DNA of 64,000 nt, taken from assembly GCF_041296385.1 (NCBI RefSeq), contig NC_091013.1:31939001-32003000 (forward strand), written 5' to 3'. The notes beneath the pieces were generated by a model. The model saw nothing but the letters and a program-made list of their open reading frames with translations, was not told the origin of the DNA and ran no database searches. Of this stretch, positions 25,780 to 39,984 are shown piece after piece. The position numbers and the translations under genes were made by a program. This stretch comes from Aphelocoma coerulescens. Taxonomy: Eukaryota; Chordata; Aves; Passeriformes; Corvidae. Numbering within the stretch: position 1 is the stretch's first letter; each line of letters opens with the position of its first letter.

Positions 25780-28700
25780 TTTTCAGAAACTTGTAGATCT
25801 CCACCTTGAGGTGTTTTTCATGTTATTCAGCTGGCACTCTTAATGTTTGTTAATCCCATCCCATAAGGTGACCCACGCTCTACCTAATAAACATGACAGG
25901 TCCCTTAGTCTTCAGTGAAGACTGCTAGTACTAGATGAACAAGACCTGACTTAATAAACTAAACCTGTAAGGCACCAACTATGATTTTTATGGGTGGTGG
26001 GAGGCAAAGCAGCCAGTGTGAACTACTTTTGATTTTCCTTTTTTAGAGGCTTTCATTTTGGTTTGAAGTGCAGAGTAAAGACTTTGTCTTCAGTTTAGAG
26101 AGAAGGGAAACTTTTTCCCTAGCTAAACTGCCACAGAAACTAAAGGAAAACACTCCTTTAAAATATTTTTCAACTGCTTTCTTTCTTAAATAAATAACTG
26201 GGAGTCTCCATGTATTCTGGTTTTTTTTAATGCATGAGCCCAGGTTAATACAGGAAGTCTATAATTCTACTGTGAAGGAGATTTAATAACCTTTAAGAAC
26301 AGAAAAAAAAGTTAACAGCTTCCTCACAGAAATAAACTAACAGCTTTAGGAAAGAAGATGTGAAAATCAAGTTGAAGGATGTCAAATTAGTGATTGAAAT
26401 GCCATGGTAGTAATCTGTTGGTAGTAGAAATACAGAAAAGATGGTAAATAATCAGACTGCAATCTGTTTTGTGCAATACCATATTTTGCAGCAAAATCTA
26501 CTATCCACTGTTATTGGGAAAAAAGGTCTTACTTTCTAATTGTTTATATAAACATATAAATAGTTTTGTTTGCTGCTCTGAAACTTTTTCATTATATTTT
26601 TGAACATTTTAGCAGAAGAGTTATGAGTATCTTCACGTGCCAGTATAGCAAGGTTAAAACTTGGCATAGAATTGCAGTTATTTATCAACATAGTGATTTT
26701 GATGTTTCCATTGTTACTGAAAAAAAGTTATCACTGCTTTATTTTGTTACTGTTTTGTAGTTCATAGGCCATAGAAATATGAAGTAGGTAAAAATAGAAA
26801 TTAGTGTTCAAGGGCATTTAAGTCAACAATGATGCACTATCAAACAGATTTGCTCTTTGCTAGTTCAAGGATGAGTTCTTTAACAGTTAAATGGCTGTTA
26901 AAGATAGATTCTGAAAAGAAGTCTTTTGTAAACATTTAAGACATGTGGCACTTATCTATAGCTTGAAAAGTAGCATTTAGTTTCTGAATTACTTTAATAA
27001 TAATAAAAAACTTCAATAATTTCCTGGTATTTCTCCATGAATCATCTTTGAAAAACATATACTACCAGAAGAAAAGCTTTTTCTATTTTGGACTCAAAGT
27101 ATGACAAATCAGCATTGTTTTGTGTGGTGCCTGTTGGTGCATTTTATCCTCAAACAAAGGGTTATATGTGTTAACCCGTTTGCTTTGATGGGTTAAGTAA
27201 TAGTTATGAAGTCAACCCTGCCACACAAGATCTTCTATTTCGTTGAGTAGGAATGATGGGAGATAAATGCTTTCAGATAGTATTTGATATGGAAGGAGGA
27301 AAAACTTGAAAGAAAAAGTTGTTGAGGACTGTTTTTTTAAAGAAAGCTCTGCTGGGAGCAAAAGTGAAGCTGAGAGGCAGTGGTTATGGATACCAAGGAC
27401 AAAAGAGATGCCCAGAGCACTGGGAATGAGTGCTTTCAGTTGATTGTGTTTTACTATGTGTTTGTGGATATTTATTCTTGATTGTACTCCAGCTTGTCTG
27501 TAATTGAGTTTGGATATCTTGCTATGCAGTGAAGGGAAGAGGCAAGTGCAGACAAATAATGTCTCATGATTTTTCTTCAAGTCTTAAAGCAGCTTGTAAC
27601 TGTCCCAGTACAGCTCCAGTCATCTGGTGCTGCTCTTGTAAGTCTTGTTTAAAAACTGTCCTTTTTCCCCTTCCCCAGGAGCACCAATAAGTACCAATAA
27701 GTACTTGGCATCCATTACAAAACATCTTTCATTAGACTAGACTAAATCAGTTTGCTAAATAGGAGCCTCACAGAATAGGAAAGATCTCTTCTATGTCCAG
27801 CTGCATCCATCACAACAGAGATGACACTGGCATATTGTAACTTAATGTTTTGGCTTTGAAGTCATTTAGCACTAAAGGAGTAAGATATCTTTTGTCCTGA
27901 GGTCAGTTTCCATATTAGTGATCAAAAAAGAAAATCTGAACATGAGAACTGAAGGGATTTTGGTTTGTAAAAGTGCCTGAAAAACAGAGCAGTTACCACA
28001 TGGTCACTGGTTTCCTAGAACTGAGGAGAAATTCACAGTGTATTTTGCCCAGTTGAATCCTACCTTCTGAGTTTTAATCTTGGCAGGTTAAGGAGTCCTT
28101 GTATAATATGACAGAACACATTAGGAAAATCCATTTGGATAAGTGCTTGCAAATTCTATTCTTGCTTATGGAGGATGGGCCTGGGGACTCTCACTGGGGA
28201 GAAAAATTGAATATGTTTTAACTCTAATTATTTGGATGCTGCTGTTGTCCACTCCCAGGCAACCTAATTTTATCTGCAGTTGTAAAAGGCAGATATAACT
28301 GCAGTTTCATGATACATGCTTTTATGCAAATGTTAATAAATATGTTAACTTTTGCATCTTCTACCTGACTGTACAGTCAAACCTTTATACCTTCTCAACC
28401 CCTCTGGATCTCTGAAAGCATTCATCCATTTGTAAGATTGTAGTTTACAGTACCAATCATTTAAATTAGCTAAACAATTTATGGGGCTTAGGTCATACAG
28501 TAACTTGTAGAGTGTAAATGAAGTATAGAGGACAGTATTTTAGTGACTTTCGCAGTCTTTACTGTGAACTGAGGCTGCATACCTGACATTCTCTAGCACT
28601 CAGATAATTTCATAGCCAAAATAAGGATGCAATTTGGTAGCTTGTTGCCTGTAGAGTTCTTAAAATCTGGTCTGTTACCCCAGAGCCCCCCCTCCTAAGG

Positions 28701-31700
28701 TACTTGGCCACAGAGATATTCAGAGTGGAAGAATTAACGAAGTCCTTGTTGGATGCACACTAATACCACTTTTTCTGCATCATCCTTTAGTAGCTGGGTT
28801 TTCACAGGGCTTTGACACTGTTGTTGCTTCAGTATTAAAAGGTCGAGGCTACTCTCCTGCATTTCAGCCACTAGTCCCTGACTTCTCCCACATAAGTAAT
28901 GCCAGGCTCTGATTTTTTTTCTAACTCACTTTTGTTTGAATTAGCAAATGTACAAATTATTTGTAACTGTATACTTTATAAAGAACTATTTGCTCTGTAG
29001 GGTTTCAGTTACACTTTGTTTTTGTTTTCTTGGTTGAAAAAAGTTTGCATTATTGAAAAAAGATTGCTTTCTTTTTTTTCTTTCTTAATTGCATAAAGAA
29101 AGTTATTAATAGACTTTCCCTTTTCAGAACTGGAAAATACCCAGAAAGACATTTGTTCACACTTTCCAAATACAAATTTGCTTCTAAAATGAGACCAAGC
29201 TTGGAAAATTTTAGAATATTAGGTAAATATTTTGTGTAGTTCTGAGCAGATGGAAACAGCTGTTTATAATGTTTAAGTTGATGGTTTTAAATTGTCCATG
29301 AACTATGCAAATAAAATTGGTGGGAAGTGACTGAGGAATACAACCCACGATCAGTAGCTTTAAATTAGCTTGTTCTTCCACTGGAAAATTTTCAGGGCGT
29401 TTTCAAATCAGAAAAGATTGAAAGCTATTGATAACTGAGTTTAATAATGTTCCATTTAGTTTTGTCAAGCAGTTCTAGTTTATTTCACTTCTAACAGTTA
29501 AAAAGCTGAGCTTTGTGACATTTGCTGTTTTAAAAAAAAATTATTTGACAAAGATGTCCATGATTCACAGTAGTGTCTCTGTGGACAGACAATCGTGTTA
29601 TGTTTTCAGTGGAAGCAAATATATTGTGCTTGTAACATGGAAGTTATCCAAATGATCACAAACTGTCCTAACTAGCCTCTTATAGCTAGCTCTCATTCTT
29701 GCATCTTTGTTCTGTAAAAGCTCTGTAAATGAAGCTGTAGAGTGGAGATGAGATCTGCAGGACCTGAAAAGGCTGGAAACAGTAAAATTAGTGCTCCTAA
29801 CTGTTGAAGAAATTATCTCACAAAGCACGGGACTGCAGCATCTGCTGGTACATGTAAACAGTGAAGAATGGCACAAAATTCCACATAAGTGCTGTTATAC
29901 TCAGAATCTTTTATTATATAAGTGCAAAGATGAAACCCACATTATATCTAAAGATAAGTAGTTGTTGTTATTATAATTAAAAGTCATTACAGGCTGATCC
30001 AGGAATCACTACTTGGCTGGATCCAGTAATTACTGTAAAAGAAATAATGCTTCTGTATAGGGGAAAGTCTCGACAAGTAACAATGCAGTTAAATTCCTTG
30101 CACACATAAAGTGTCTACCTTTATCATGCTGTAATGCTCACCTTTTTCCTCCTCCTCTGGACTGTAAGGTGGTTTCATTCTGATGGTGGGTATGTGGAGG
30201 TATTTCAGCAGTTGTCAGCATCAAAAGGAATTCAGATACTGAAGGATCTGAATATCTGAGGATTATGATGTTCGCGTTGGTAGTTTCTTCTTCTCCACTC
30301 TAGGGTCCACTTGAGATCATTTTTATATTTGCTGACAAGCTTTTAAACTTTGTTCTTTTTTTGTTGGTCTGCAGCTCGGAGTTACATCTAGATTTACTGT
30401 ATGTGATACCATACGTATACTTGATCACTCTAAAACCAATTTTGTGCAGCTTTAAGTCTGCAGTTCTTTAAATGACCATGAGTGTGCTATAGCCACAGTG
30501 CCTCCAAGTGCCAGCTCCGTACCCTCTCTCTTTTTATCCCATTCTTCTACTCCATGCTATGTCTCCAAGTCTGAAGGCCTCTGCTATCATACCAGGCCTG
30601 TATTTTTCTACACTACATCATTGTGTTGAGTTGTAAAATGATGATGGTACCATGCAAGTATAAACAAAAATAAAAACAAATCAGCCACAGACACCCGTGC
30701 AGTTGGAAAAATTGTTGTCACAGCTGAACCAAGTTTAATTGCAGGCTATAATAAAGTTGCATGCAGGTCAACAAAAGTTCAAACAAAGCAAGCCTGAAAA
30801 GCCTAAGTGCTCAGCATTTGCAAGCCCCACTGCAAGGCTTCTGGCCAGTCACTGGTGATGGCAGTGTGGTATCTACAGGGCTACAGGGTAACAGAGCTGC
30901 AAGGGCCAGCGAGAGATGCTGGTGACACATTGTCTGTCATGTTACCTCCAGACCTTAAGTATGGAGGTCTGGGTGTGATGCCCAGCTCAGAAGTTCTCAG
31001 GATGCTTGTCAGCTGCATATGGGAGTGCCACACAGAATACCAGTGCTTCTCATTGTACTGTTTTTCTCAGTCTCTAGCATTGCCTGCTCTCAGAAAAGAC
31101 TCCAGGCTTGATTAAGCTTTTGCTCTGACCCAGTCTTATATCCAGCTTTTGGTCCCACTCTTTGGCCAGAAGGTACTGCTTCTCCAGCAGAAACAGTGGA
31201 TGTAGGACCATGTGCCCACACTGTGACACAGTTCAGTATCTTAGTTTAACCTCTTGCTGAAAGTGGCTTGGATGAGGTGATGGACTGTAAATGCAGTGTG
31301 GCTGAAATGCAGCTGCTCTCACCAGGGCCTGAAGAGCAAGACAGGTAGCTGTGGGCAAAATTATCATTTCTGCTGCCTTGGTGGGGAGGTTTCACTGCTG
31401 AGATAGGCAGCATGCTTATGAATTTCAGATAAAGTGTGGTGGGAGGCAGCAGAAGTTAGCAAAAGTCGGCATCACTGTGGCTTGCCTTAACATGAAAAAA
31501 TTGTAAGTCAAATATATCAGTCATGAGAGTGAGTTAGTCATGAACTTAAGAAAGGAAAGTAATTTGGGATACATCCCTCATATTTTCAGGCTTTTTTGTA
31601 TTCATGCAAAATTTGCTTTTAAAATAAGTGAGATTCAGGTAAACTTGGCCTATGTAGTAACATACCAGTTTTAGAATTCATGTAAGTGCTTAGAGAACTG

Positions 31701-32820
31701 ACGAAACTCTGACATTTAAGTTCATATTTTTAAGCACTGAGTGCTGCAAGGAGCTCAGCATTAATATACTCCCTTTGGTCTTTGCATACCATTTATATAT
31801 TTTTTGTGATTGTTGCTATCATCCCTGCAGCACTTGTTATTTTTTTAAATAAATTTTTGAAGGCCACTAAACTGTGCCAATTCTAAACATTGATCAGTAC
31901 TAGCTGCTGAAAACAAACCAGTAGATTGTGGTTACAGTTACTTGAAAATTGTTTTTAAAAGCCCTGTACTTCTGAAATCCGTGGCCATACTCTATAGGAG
32001 TCTTAATTTTCTTTGAATTCTTGGACTTTTGGACTGAAATGTTTATTACATCTGGTCTGTTAGTAGCTGAGAGTGAAAGAAAAGAATGTTATAGTGGAAT
32101 ATAGTGTTGCACAACACATATTGCAGCTGCACAAATACTTGCTACCTTCTCTGTATGAATGGAGCATTTTAATCCATAATATGTTGGAGTGAGGAGACAC
32201 GAACCTCTGAAATAAGTACCTGCAATGTTTTTATTAATCCTCAGGTATTCATATGTTTGCTCATTTTGCACATGCAAACTGTCGGAGCAGTAGAAATACC
32301 TTTTGTTACTCTTACCAAACTTTACTTTTTGTCTTTTCTGTCTCAGAGCTAACATCATAATATCCAGCTGTTATTTTTTATAATCGCTCTTGTGCTCAAT
32401 CATACCTCAACAATGAATATAGTATTTTGGTAAGGCTGAAAGTCAAAACTAGGAAACCTTACAGGAATTTTCACAAGTAGGGAACAATTGTTGAAATACA
32501 GTATTCTGATAGAAAGCTGTTGATCTTAGATACTGATTTGTAATAAAATTCATAGAAATATGTCAGTGACATTTGGTCTGATTTCCTCTTATGATGCTTC
32601 AAAGACAGGCACTTATCTATTCTCTTTGTAGGTTGTGTTCTTTATTCCAGTTCTGTGCTGCTGATTTAGGCTTTTTTAATTTAGCAGCCAAATACAGCCA
32701 ATTTCAATATATTCCAGATATTATGCCAGTATGTTTTAAAGTGATTGATGATCACCAATGTCATGATTGGAAGCTCTACATGATTGGGTTTCTGTTGCTC
32801 TGCTACAAGTTAATCACAGC
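25780..32820. other. Non-coding sequence, no gene recognised
   Basis: About 7 kb of AT-rich, CpG-poor DNA. It includes a short direct repeat of ACCAATAAGT near 27686 and several T runs. The ORFs are short and unrecognised. The somewhat GC-richer part near 30800-31400 shows no family I can name. Confidence 0.5.
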
Positions 32821-33800
32821 GTCACAGAATGGATCAGGTTGGAAGGGACCACACTGGGTCATCTGGTCCAACCTCCTGCTCAAGCAAGATCATCCCAGAG
32901 CACATGGCACAGGATTGTGTCCAGATGGTTCTTGAATATCCCCGGTGAGGGAGACTCCACAACCTCTCTGGACAATCTGTTCCAGTGCCCAGTCACCCGA
33001 ACAGTAAAGAAGTTCTTCCTCATATTCAAGTGGGACTTCCTGTGCATCAGTTTCTGCCTGTTGTGTCTTGTTCTATTGCTTGGCACCACTGAGAAGGGCC
33101 TGGTTCCATACTCTTCACACCCTCCCTTCAGATACTTGTGTACACTGATGAGGTCCCCTCTCAGTCTCTTCTCAAGGCTGAACAGGTTCAGCCTTCTCAG
33201 CCTTTTCTCCTAAGAGAGATGCTCCAGTCTCTTAATCACCTTTATTGGCCTCCGGTCTTCTCCAGGAGCTCCTTGTCTCCCTGGCACTGAGGAACCCAGA
33301 ACTGGGCACAGCACTCCAGATGTGACCTCACCAGGGCTGAGCAGAGAGGCAATATCCCCTCCCTCCCTCACCTCCCTGCTGCCAATCCTCTTCCTAATGC
33401 GTTCCAGGGCACCATTGGCCTTCTTGGCCCCAAGGGCACACTGCTTTCTTATGGACAGCTTGTTGTCCACTAGGACCCCCTGGTCCTTCTCTGCAGAGCT
33501 GCTTTCCAGCACGTCAGCCTTCAACCTGTGCTGGTGCCCAGGTTTGTTCCTCACTAGGTGCAGGACTCTGCACTTGCTTTTGTTAAATTTCAGGTGGTTT
33601 CTCTGCCCATCTCTCCAACCTGTTGAGGTCTTTTCAAAGGGCTGCACAGCACTCTGTGGTATCAGCCACTCTTCCCAGCTTTGTGTCGCTAAAACTTGGT
33701 AAGGAGACATCTGCCCCTTCATCCGAGTCCTCGATGAATAAGTTACACAGTAGTGGGCCCAGTTGAACCTTGGGGGAGACCACTAGTGGCAGGCCTCCTG
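32821..33800 (-). mobile_element. CR1 LINE, about 1 kb, minus strand
   Basis: On the minus strand this reads as the CR1 ORF2 C-terminal region followed by the 3' end. The protein remnant includes [61 protein letters not shown] and REVVESPS, spread over different frames. These are typical of the reverse-transcriptase C-terminus of avian CR1. Frame changes and stops show it is inactive. It is the longest CR1 copy in the window. Confidence 0.94.
33210..33722 (-). pseudogene. CR1 ORF2 (reverse transcriptase C-terminus) remnant
   Basis: A 170-codon open stretch within the minus-strand CR1. The middle matches CR1 ORF2 (KFNKSKCRVLHL to KKANGALERI), but the last third (after about residue 110) drifts out of the normal frame, as shown by a Gly/Arg/Pro-rich tail where LEYC-like residues would be expected. 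The catalytic palm domain is absent because the copy is 5'-truncated. It is not a functional gene. Confidence 0.85.
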
Positions 33801-35184
33801 TAACTTGTCAAGGAAACTATTTTGAGAAATTGGCAGGAAACCAAAGCAGCATACCCCCTCCATTCTATGTTAGAGGGTGGTCTTACTGTTTACCCACAGG
33901 GTAGTACTGACATTAAAAAGGATTCCTTTCACTGGGACAGCTGTTCCACTGAGGCATTGAAATGGGAACAGTGGTGGGAAGCATAGACTGTTGTTGGCCT
34001 CAGTGGAGTTAGATGCTTATGCTTGCAAACTGCCAGCATCCCACCACTTGTTCACATGACTTGAGAAAGAAATGCAGGAAAGGGCCATGCAGTCAGGAGC
34101 TTGGCCTGCAGCAACCCTCTCTCCCATTGACTTAGAAAGGTCAGTGTAAGCAAACAATTTTATTTTCCAGGAAGATGAAATAGAAGAAATGAAAGTAGCA
34201 CAAAGGATTCAGATACTGGAACAACATAAAATTATTTGAAAGGATAGCCAGTACTGGAGCCACGAGGCATAGTCTAGGCATGCACTGTGTAAGAAAAAGA
34301 GTTACATCTCTCAGAAATACATGCACAAAACATAGTTCAGGAGTACAAAACAAATGTTGATGGAGAACATCAGATTTGAATTAGTAGCTTAAGACTAATT
34401 AAGACGGTTTTGCTGTGCTGTCTAAATCTTAGCAATAACCTTTGTGGAATACAACTCCTACACTAGCATTTATTTTTAATTTTCTAAATACTTGATACTG
34501 TTTCAAATCCTGAGTCAATTAGTTATATCTTATTGAAAACCCATATATTAGAGAAAAAATTCATGTGTTGCTGGTTTGTCTTTGGGTGCTGTTGTTTATT
34601 TTTCATTTATATCAATGTTTAAAGCAGTAAGTGTGGGAATCACAGTGAGTCAGAACAATGTCATGTGGAAAGGAAGAGTGCTTGGAAGATTTTTTTGGTG
34701 TGCCTGTGACCTAATGGGTCACTCCTTCCATGTGGGAAAATGCGGTGTCAGGAAAATAAAGTTTCGGCTGTGACTCTGAGGTGCAGTCCCATTGCACAGG
34801 TGAAGCTCAGTGATGTCAGTGCAGACGGTCAGGTCCCATCACACACATAGAGGACAGTGCTGTCAGTACACTCTGATTCCTGGGCTGTTTTGACCAGTAT
34901 ACACTAACTTTAATTAGTGCTATGTTAGTCTGTGGAATGGATGAATATTATAGGCAGATAGGTCAGATAGTTCCCTAGACATTTGGTTGTAATCCAGATT
35001 TAACTAAAACTGCTGCTGACAGATAAGTTTCAGTGCTTTTATCCCTCTGTCTTGTGTGTGGTACCCTTCTCACTGCCTGTATGAGGGAGAATATGTTAAT
35101 GCCATTGATCTGTTATCAACAGCAGTACGAAATCTTTAGTAAATGTTATGTGTGTCTGGTTCATCTCCATTTCAGGTCACAAAG
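33801..35184. other. Non-coding sequence, no gene recognised
   Basis: Ordinary non-coding DNA. No exon or repeat family was supported. Confidence 0.5.
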
Positions 35185-35414
35185 TGTTGGGGTTTGGATT
35201 TGTTTGTGGTTTTTGTTTTGTTGGAGTTTTTTTAGAGTTTTTTTTTTGGTTTTTTGTTTGCTTTGTTTTAGGTTTTTTGTTTGGTTTTTTGGGGTTTTAT
35301 TTTGGTTCATTGGTTTGTTTTTTTTTTCTTTTTTTTGGTGTCTTTTGGGGAGGTGGTTGGGTTTTTTTGTGGGTTTGTTTGGTTTTTGTTTGTTTGTCTT
35401 GTTGGGTTTTTTCC
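35185..35414. repeat. T/G-rich low-complexity tract
   Basis: About 230 bases made mostly of T runs broken by G groups, such as GGTTTTTTG and TTTGTTTG units, with almost no A or C on the + strand. It produces long but meaningless Phe/Val/Trp/Gly ORFs on the + strand and a Lys/Pro/Asn ORF on the - strand. Confidence 0.85.
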
Positions 35415-38400
35415 CTGCCTTTGTTCCCCTGCCTCGTTCTTTCTTGCAGCAGGAGAAGCTCAGAGAGGGAGTCAAGCTCTTTGTTTTTTTCCAGCTAGAG
35501 CAGTGCATTTCTTCATTGTTAGCTTCATGGTTATGATGAAAGGCTGCTCTAGGAAAGGCAGGTGTTGGGAGGGCCGTCAGATTCAGAGAAGTGTTTCTAG
35601 TCCAAAGTCCTCAACAGAAAATGTGCCCCCTGTTCTGGGTTTTTCCATGTCTGTGTAGGCAGTGTGAGAACCCCAGGTCATGAGGAGAGAAGTCATCCCG
35701 TGCACAGGAAACTTTACCACAAAGTGCCCAGCATGTTTCTTGTGAAGAGGATAAAGGTTAATTTGGGATAAAGACCATTTGTTTCAGTTTCTGCTGGTAA
35801 AGTGACAGAGGAGACTGAGAGGGTTGGACTTCAAACAGCCCTGTAGCAAAACTCAGCATTTTCTATTGCATTGGGCTGTGTTCAACTTGATAAAAGCTGT
35901 TCTGCAAAGTGAAACAGAGCTTTGCTTTTTCCTTTTTAGCTAACAGACGTGTGTTACAAATGCTCACTTTCACCTCTGGGTTTGCGTATTTTTGTGCTCA
36001 TAGAAACACTAAAGGAATAAAAATACTGCAATGACAATTGAAATTAAAACAATATCTTGTTAAGAAAAATGCTAATTGTATTTCTATTGTGAATATAGAC
36101 AAATAGTTTTAATTTGCACAAAGAACAAGTGGCCTAAATTGCAGTTTCCTATAAAAAGTACTCAAATATATGAAAGAGGTAAAATTAGGTTTTTAGATTA
36201 TTTGAGTTTGCTGAAGTTTCATAGTGGGGAAGGATTAAGAAGAAATTTTGTGACTTACAAACATACCTGCAACTAAGTGCGATCTGTGGACAGGAGAGCA
36301 AAAAGAAAGAAAGCCACTTCTGGTGCTGCAATGTCCTTTTATCTAAATATCACCGAAAGGTTGCATTCGGGGATTTCCACATTGCACAAATACATTTGTT
36401 GTATCTTGTGTTAGTTGATTTCATTTTGTCATGGAAGACTTTTCCCTGTTCACACTGCAGTTACTCACTTAGAATCCTCAGGTGAGCTTCAGAGAGTGAC
36501 AAGAAGATTCTTCAGGCCAAACTTAATATTTTTGTCTTTTTTAATCAAGATTCTGGTGTGTGGGAGAATGGGACCTTTAACCAGCTTGTGCGAGAAACCT
36601 AGGCTTAAGAAGCAGACTGAGGGGGGGAGATAGAGCCTCTTTGTGGAGCTGACAGATTAGCACCTGCTGAGTATTTATTTTTGGGGAAGTAGTGTCAGTG
36701 GGAGGCAAAGGTTCATACTGGATGCTGGCATCGCTTGCAGTCTTTTGCCTTCCCAAGGCCTAGACCATGGAATGAGCGGACTGAAACTGTTGTCAGCCTA
36801 TGGATCTGCAGTAGACGTACTCTGTGTTGCTGCCCTCATGAGTTTGTCTGGAAGAATCTGGCTCAAGGTGCCAATTTCATGGCTTTGACTTGTCCTGTTT
36901 TGATCTGTGCGAGATTCAGGACATTCAGTCTCATTAACTGAGACAGAAGAGTGAAGTGCATGTCAGACTGTAAAAAAAATAGCTCTTAATTGAGTTTAGC
37001 AGGATTTAGGTGGGAGCTGCTGTCCTTTGAGCTGATGTTCTGCTCTTGGGCTGCCTCTGCAGCCACGAGTGACAAGGTTGGTCCAGACCTTCGCCTCAGA
37101 TCTTTGCACGGTTAATAAAGTTCCTTGTATCATCTTTGAAACAGCTGTTGGAGGTGGGTTGCTGGAATTGCTGAATGATTGGGTTTGAGCCAACATGGCA
37201 AATCTTGTTTCACTACCAAGGTTTTCTATTGTTGGAGGTAATTAATAAATAATGAGACACTCCCTGCATGCTAGTTATACTAGAGATGGTGCTCTTACAC
37301 AAAAGGCAACATATTCATAACTTAGCATAATCTGGCATTTCATCCTTTCCATTATTTTGTCCATACTGATATGGTAAATAGAATGTTAGTTGGAAACCAG
37401 ACCATGCTGCAGATCCAAAATATAATCAGGAAATATTCACTTTCATAATTTTGTGTATTGTTAAAACATTTTCAATCAGCAAAACTATTTATGAAGATGA
37501 TGTTTGAAGAATGCAGTTGGCTGAAGGAGCCATCTTGATGTTTCAAAATGTATTTTTTAGGAACAGGGACCCTAATTTGTAAGGTTCGGGGAATGGTTCC
37601 TTACAGTCCGGAGAGCCTTGAGACTCTAAAACTAATTGCAGTTCAGTAAGTAACCCACACCTACTTTCTCACGCCCTCTTGGAGATGATGGTAAACTTTC
37701 AGTAGGATTACATCTGCTTTGTTTTTTTTTTAAAGCACTAAGGAAACAGTCACACTCTCCTATTTTGTCTATTATTCTCTTCATGTAGATGTATCAGTAA
37801 CATTTAGCCTTCTACTGCTGTTGCATTTTTTGCTTTGGTATGCCTCTTTACCTGATCAAATGCCATAAGCCCAGAGCACTACGGCTGTAGCAAAGCACAG
37901 TCTCAAAGTAGACTTTGATTCAGTCAGTAATTGGAGTATCCTCTTTCTCCTGCTTATTGATGTGTGAATTGGAAAAATCCTGTTTCCTGCAGTTGTGTAA
38001 GAAGTGTCAAGAAAGTAGATGTTAGGCTGAAATAAGGTTTGATCTTACCTCACATGTTTGTTTCAAGGGGTACTTTAGTAGGAGATTTTTTTTTTCAAGA
38101 AGGCAACAGACCAAAGCACTTCGCCAAACAGTTGGTGAGATAAGGAGAGTGTTAGCTTGTAGTTGTACAAACTAATCATCAGGGGTTTATTCTAGGGCTG
38201 AGATGATTGATCATCATTTTTGCTTGAGATCTTGCAAGCAGAGTGAGACCAAATGTCCCAAAGTTTCAGTCCCAGAAGACATGAGGCCACGTAGCTGAGC
38301 CAGGATGGCATTTGCTTTTCAGAGCTGACTGACAGGACTGAGGGTAGCAGGGCAGAAGTGGCATCAGATGAAGACCTTTTCTTCTGGTCATACGCTTTTG

Positions 38401-39984
38401 TGCTAATAGAGTGACAAATAAATATTCACATAACAGAAGGGAGGCTTGTTCAAAAGCCTTTTCTGAACTGTGGACGTGGCCATTACTGATACTGGAGGTG
38501 AACAACAGTTTCTCATGTGTCTGTTGAAAACTGGGCTTGCAGCAAAGCTTCATGAAGTGCAAAGCTGCACATCTTGCCAACATCCACTGTCTATAGTATT
38601 AGTAAGGGCAAAGCCAAAGACTATGTGTAGATAAATCATGCCATCTTCAGGAGAGGTTGCCTCGACATGAATTACATTCGCCTTTGGCATTGCTGTCTGC
38701 CTGAGTGGTACCAGTCTTTGGAAACTATCCATTTAAGGATAGGTACCATCTAAGGAAACTATGTGATCTATTAATACTACCTTTAATTTGGTAAGAATGC
38801 TACCTCCGTTGGTTTTTATCAAAAACATGATTGTAAGATTGAAATTGTTGAAACAATTGTCATTCAGGAGAGGAATCAAAGCAACTGTTGTTTGGCTATG
38901 AATTGAGTAGAGGGAACTCACCCCTGCCTGAGCTAGCACAACAGTGGGAGGGATCCAGTTTGCCCAGCTGCAGCATCAGGACTAAGCTAGTCATCTAAAT
39001 AATTTTGATAATTAGAGAGTGGTATCTCCATGGGGTGACTCATCCCACTTACCTTGGAAAATAGTGACTCGTTCTCCAGAAGTCCCTGTGTCTCACCATT
39101 GACTATACAGCGAACCTGAGCAGTGAGTTGAGATCAGATACCTGCCTCCTCTGTTATTTAGGTGAGATAAAATCTTTCTGTAAGTGATAAGAGCTCATAT
39201 TAAATTCCTAAGCAGTCTTGGGTAATTGGTAGGGCTGGTGATTAAATCAAGAAACTGAGACTGGAATTCCACATTTCTTTTACTGTAATATGGGATAGAT
39301 AGGAGGTCTTAAAACACATAGCCTTTTAATATAAATGTACTTGAATGAGATGGTAGCATTATCAAATACAAATCTTCATTTAACCTGTAGTAAGCTTAAA
39401 AATAATTCACTTTTACTGTATGCTCATTGCTAGCTGTTCATAGAAGCCTCCCTCACATAGTATTTTCACACAATGGAGTAAGAGACATACACCCTGATCT
39501 TTTGAACTTTTGTGTTTTGACACAGGATCTTTTCTTCTGACAGTAGTAGTTATAACTCTTCCAAACAACGTTTTAAAAGTTTAGCTGTAGAAAAGCAAGT
39601 GTAGTAACAAATGCTGTCTTATACTCCACATGTCATATATATTCGTTTATCTTAATAGCACCAAACCTTTTGGTAAACATGTTAACATATGTTTCTTACA
39701 GCTGTTCTACCCACTCACCAAATGCTGACTTGAAGTCAGTCCTTTTCAGCATAAGCTAATTTCTTTGTGCTCCTACTCTGACTGAGTATTGCCATGACTA
39801 GTGCTGCGTGAGGTCCAGTAGAAGATCATGCAGTTTTTCTATTTTCAGTCAACTTTATTGTGAGCACTGGTAATCAGAAGTTAAATTTACAGTTAATCTG
39901 AGAATGATACCTACCCACTGGTTGTGATTTATGCAGTATATAATGATTGTGCATTTATGATGATTATTTTCCTAATTCTTTTAG
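35415..39984. other. Non-coding sequence, no gene recognised
   Basis: AT-rich non-coding DNA. No supported exon, RNA gene or transposon. Confidence 0.5.

Noticed and set aside
27686..27705. Direct repeat ACCAATAAGT (two copies)
   Set aside because: Only ten bases per copy in AT-rich DNA; too short to mean more than chance slippage.
35033..35658. Long overlapping ORFs (up to 167 codons) on both strands
   Set aside because: They come from the T/G-rich low-complexity tract. The products are runs of Phe, Val, Gly and Trp (or Lys, Pro and Asn), with no domain and no splice or start context.
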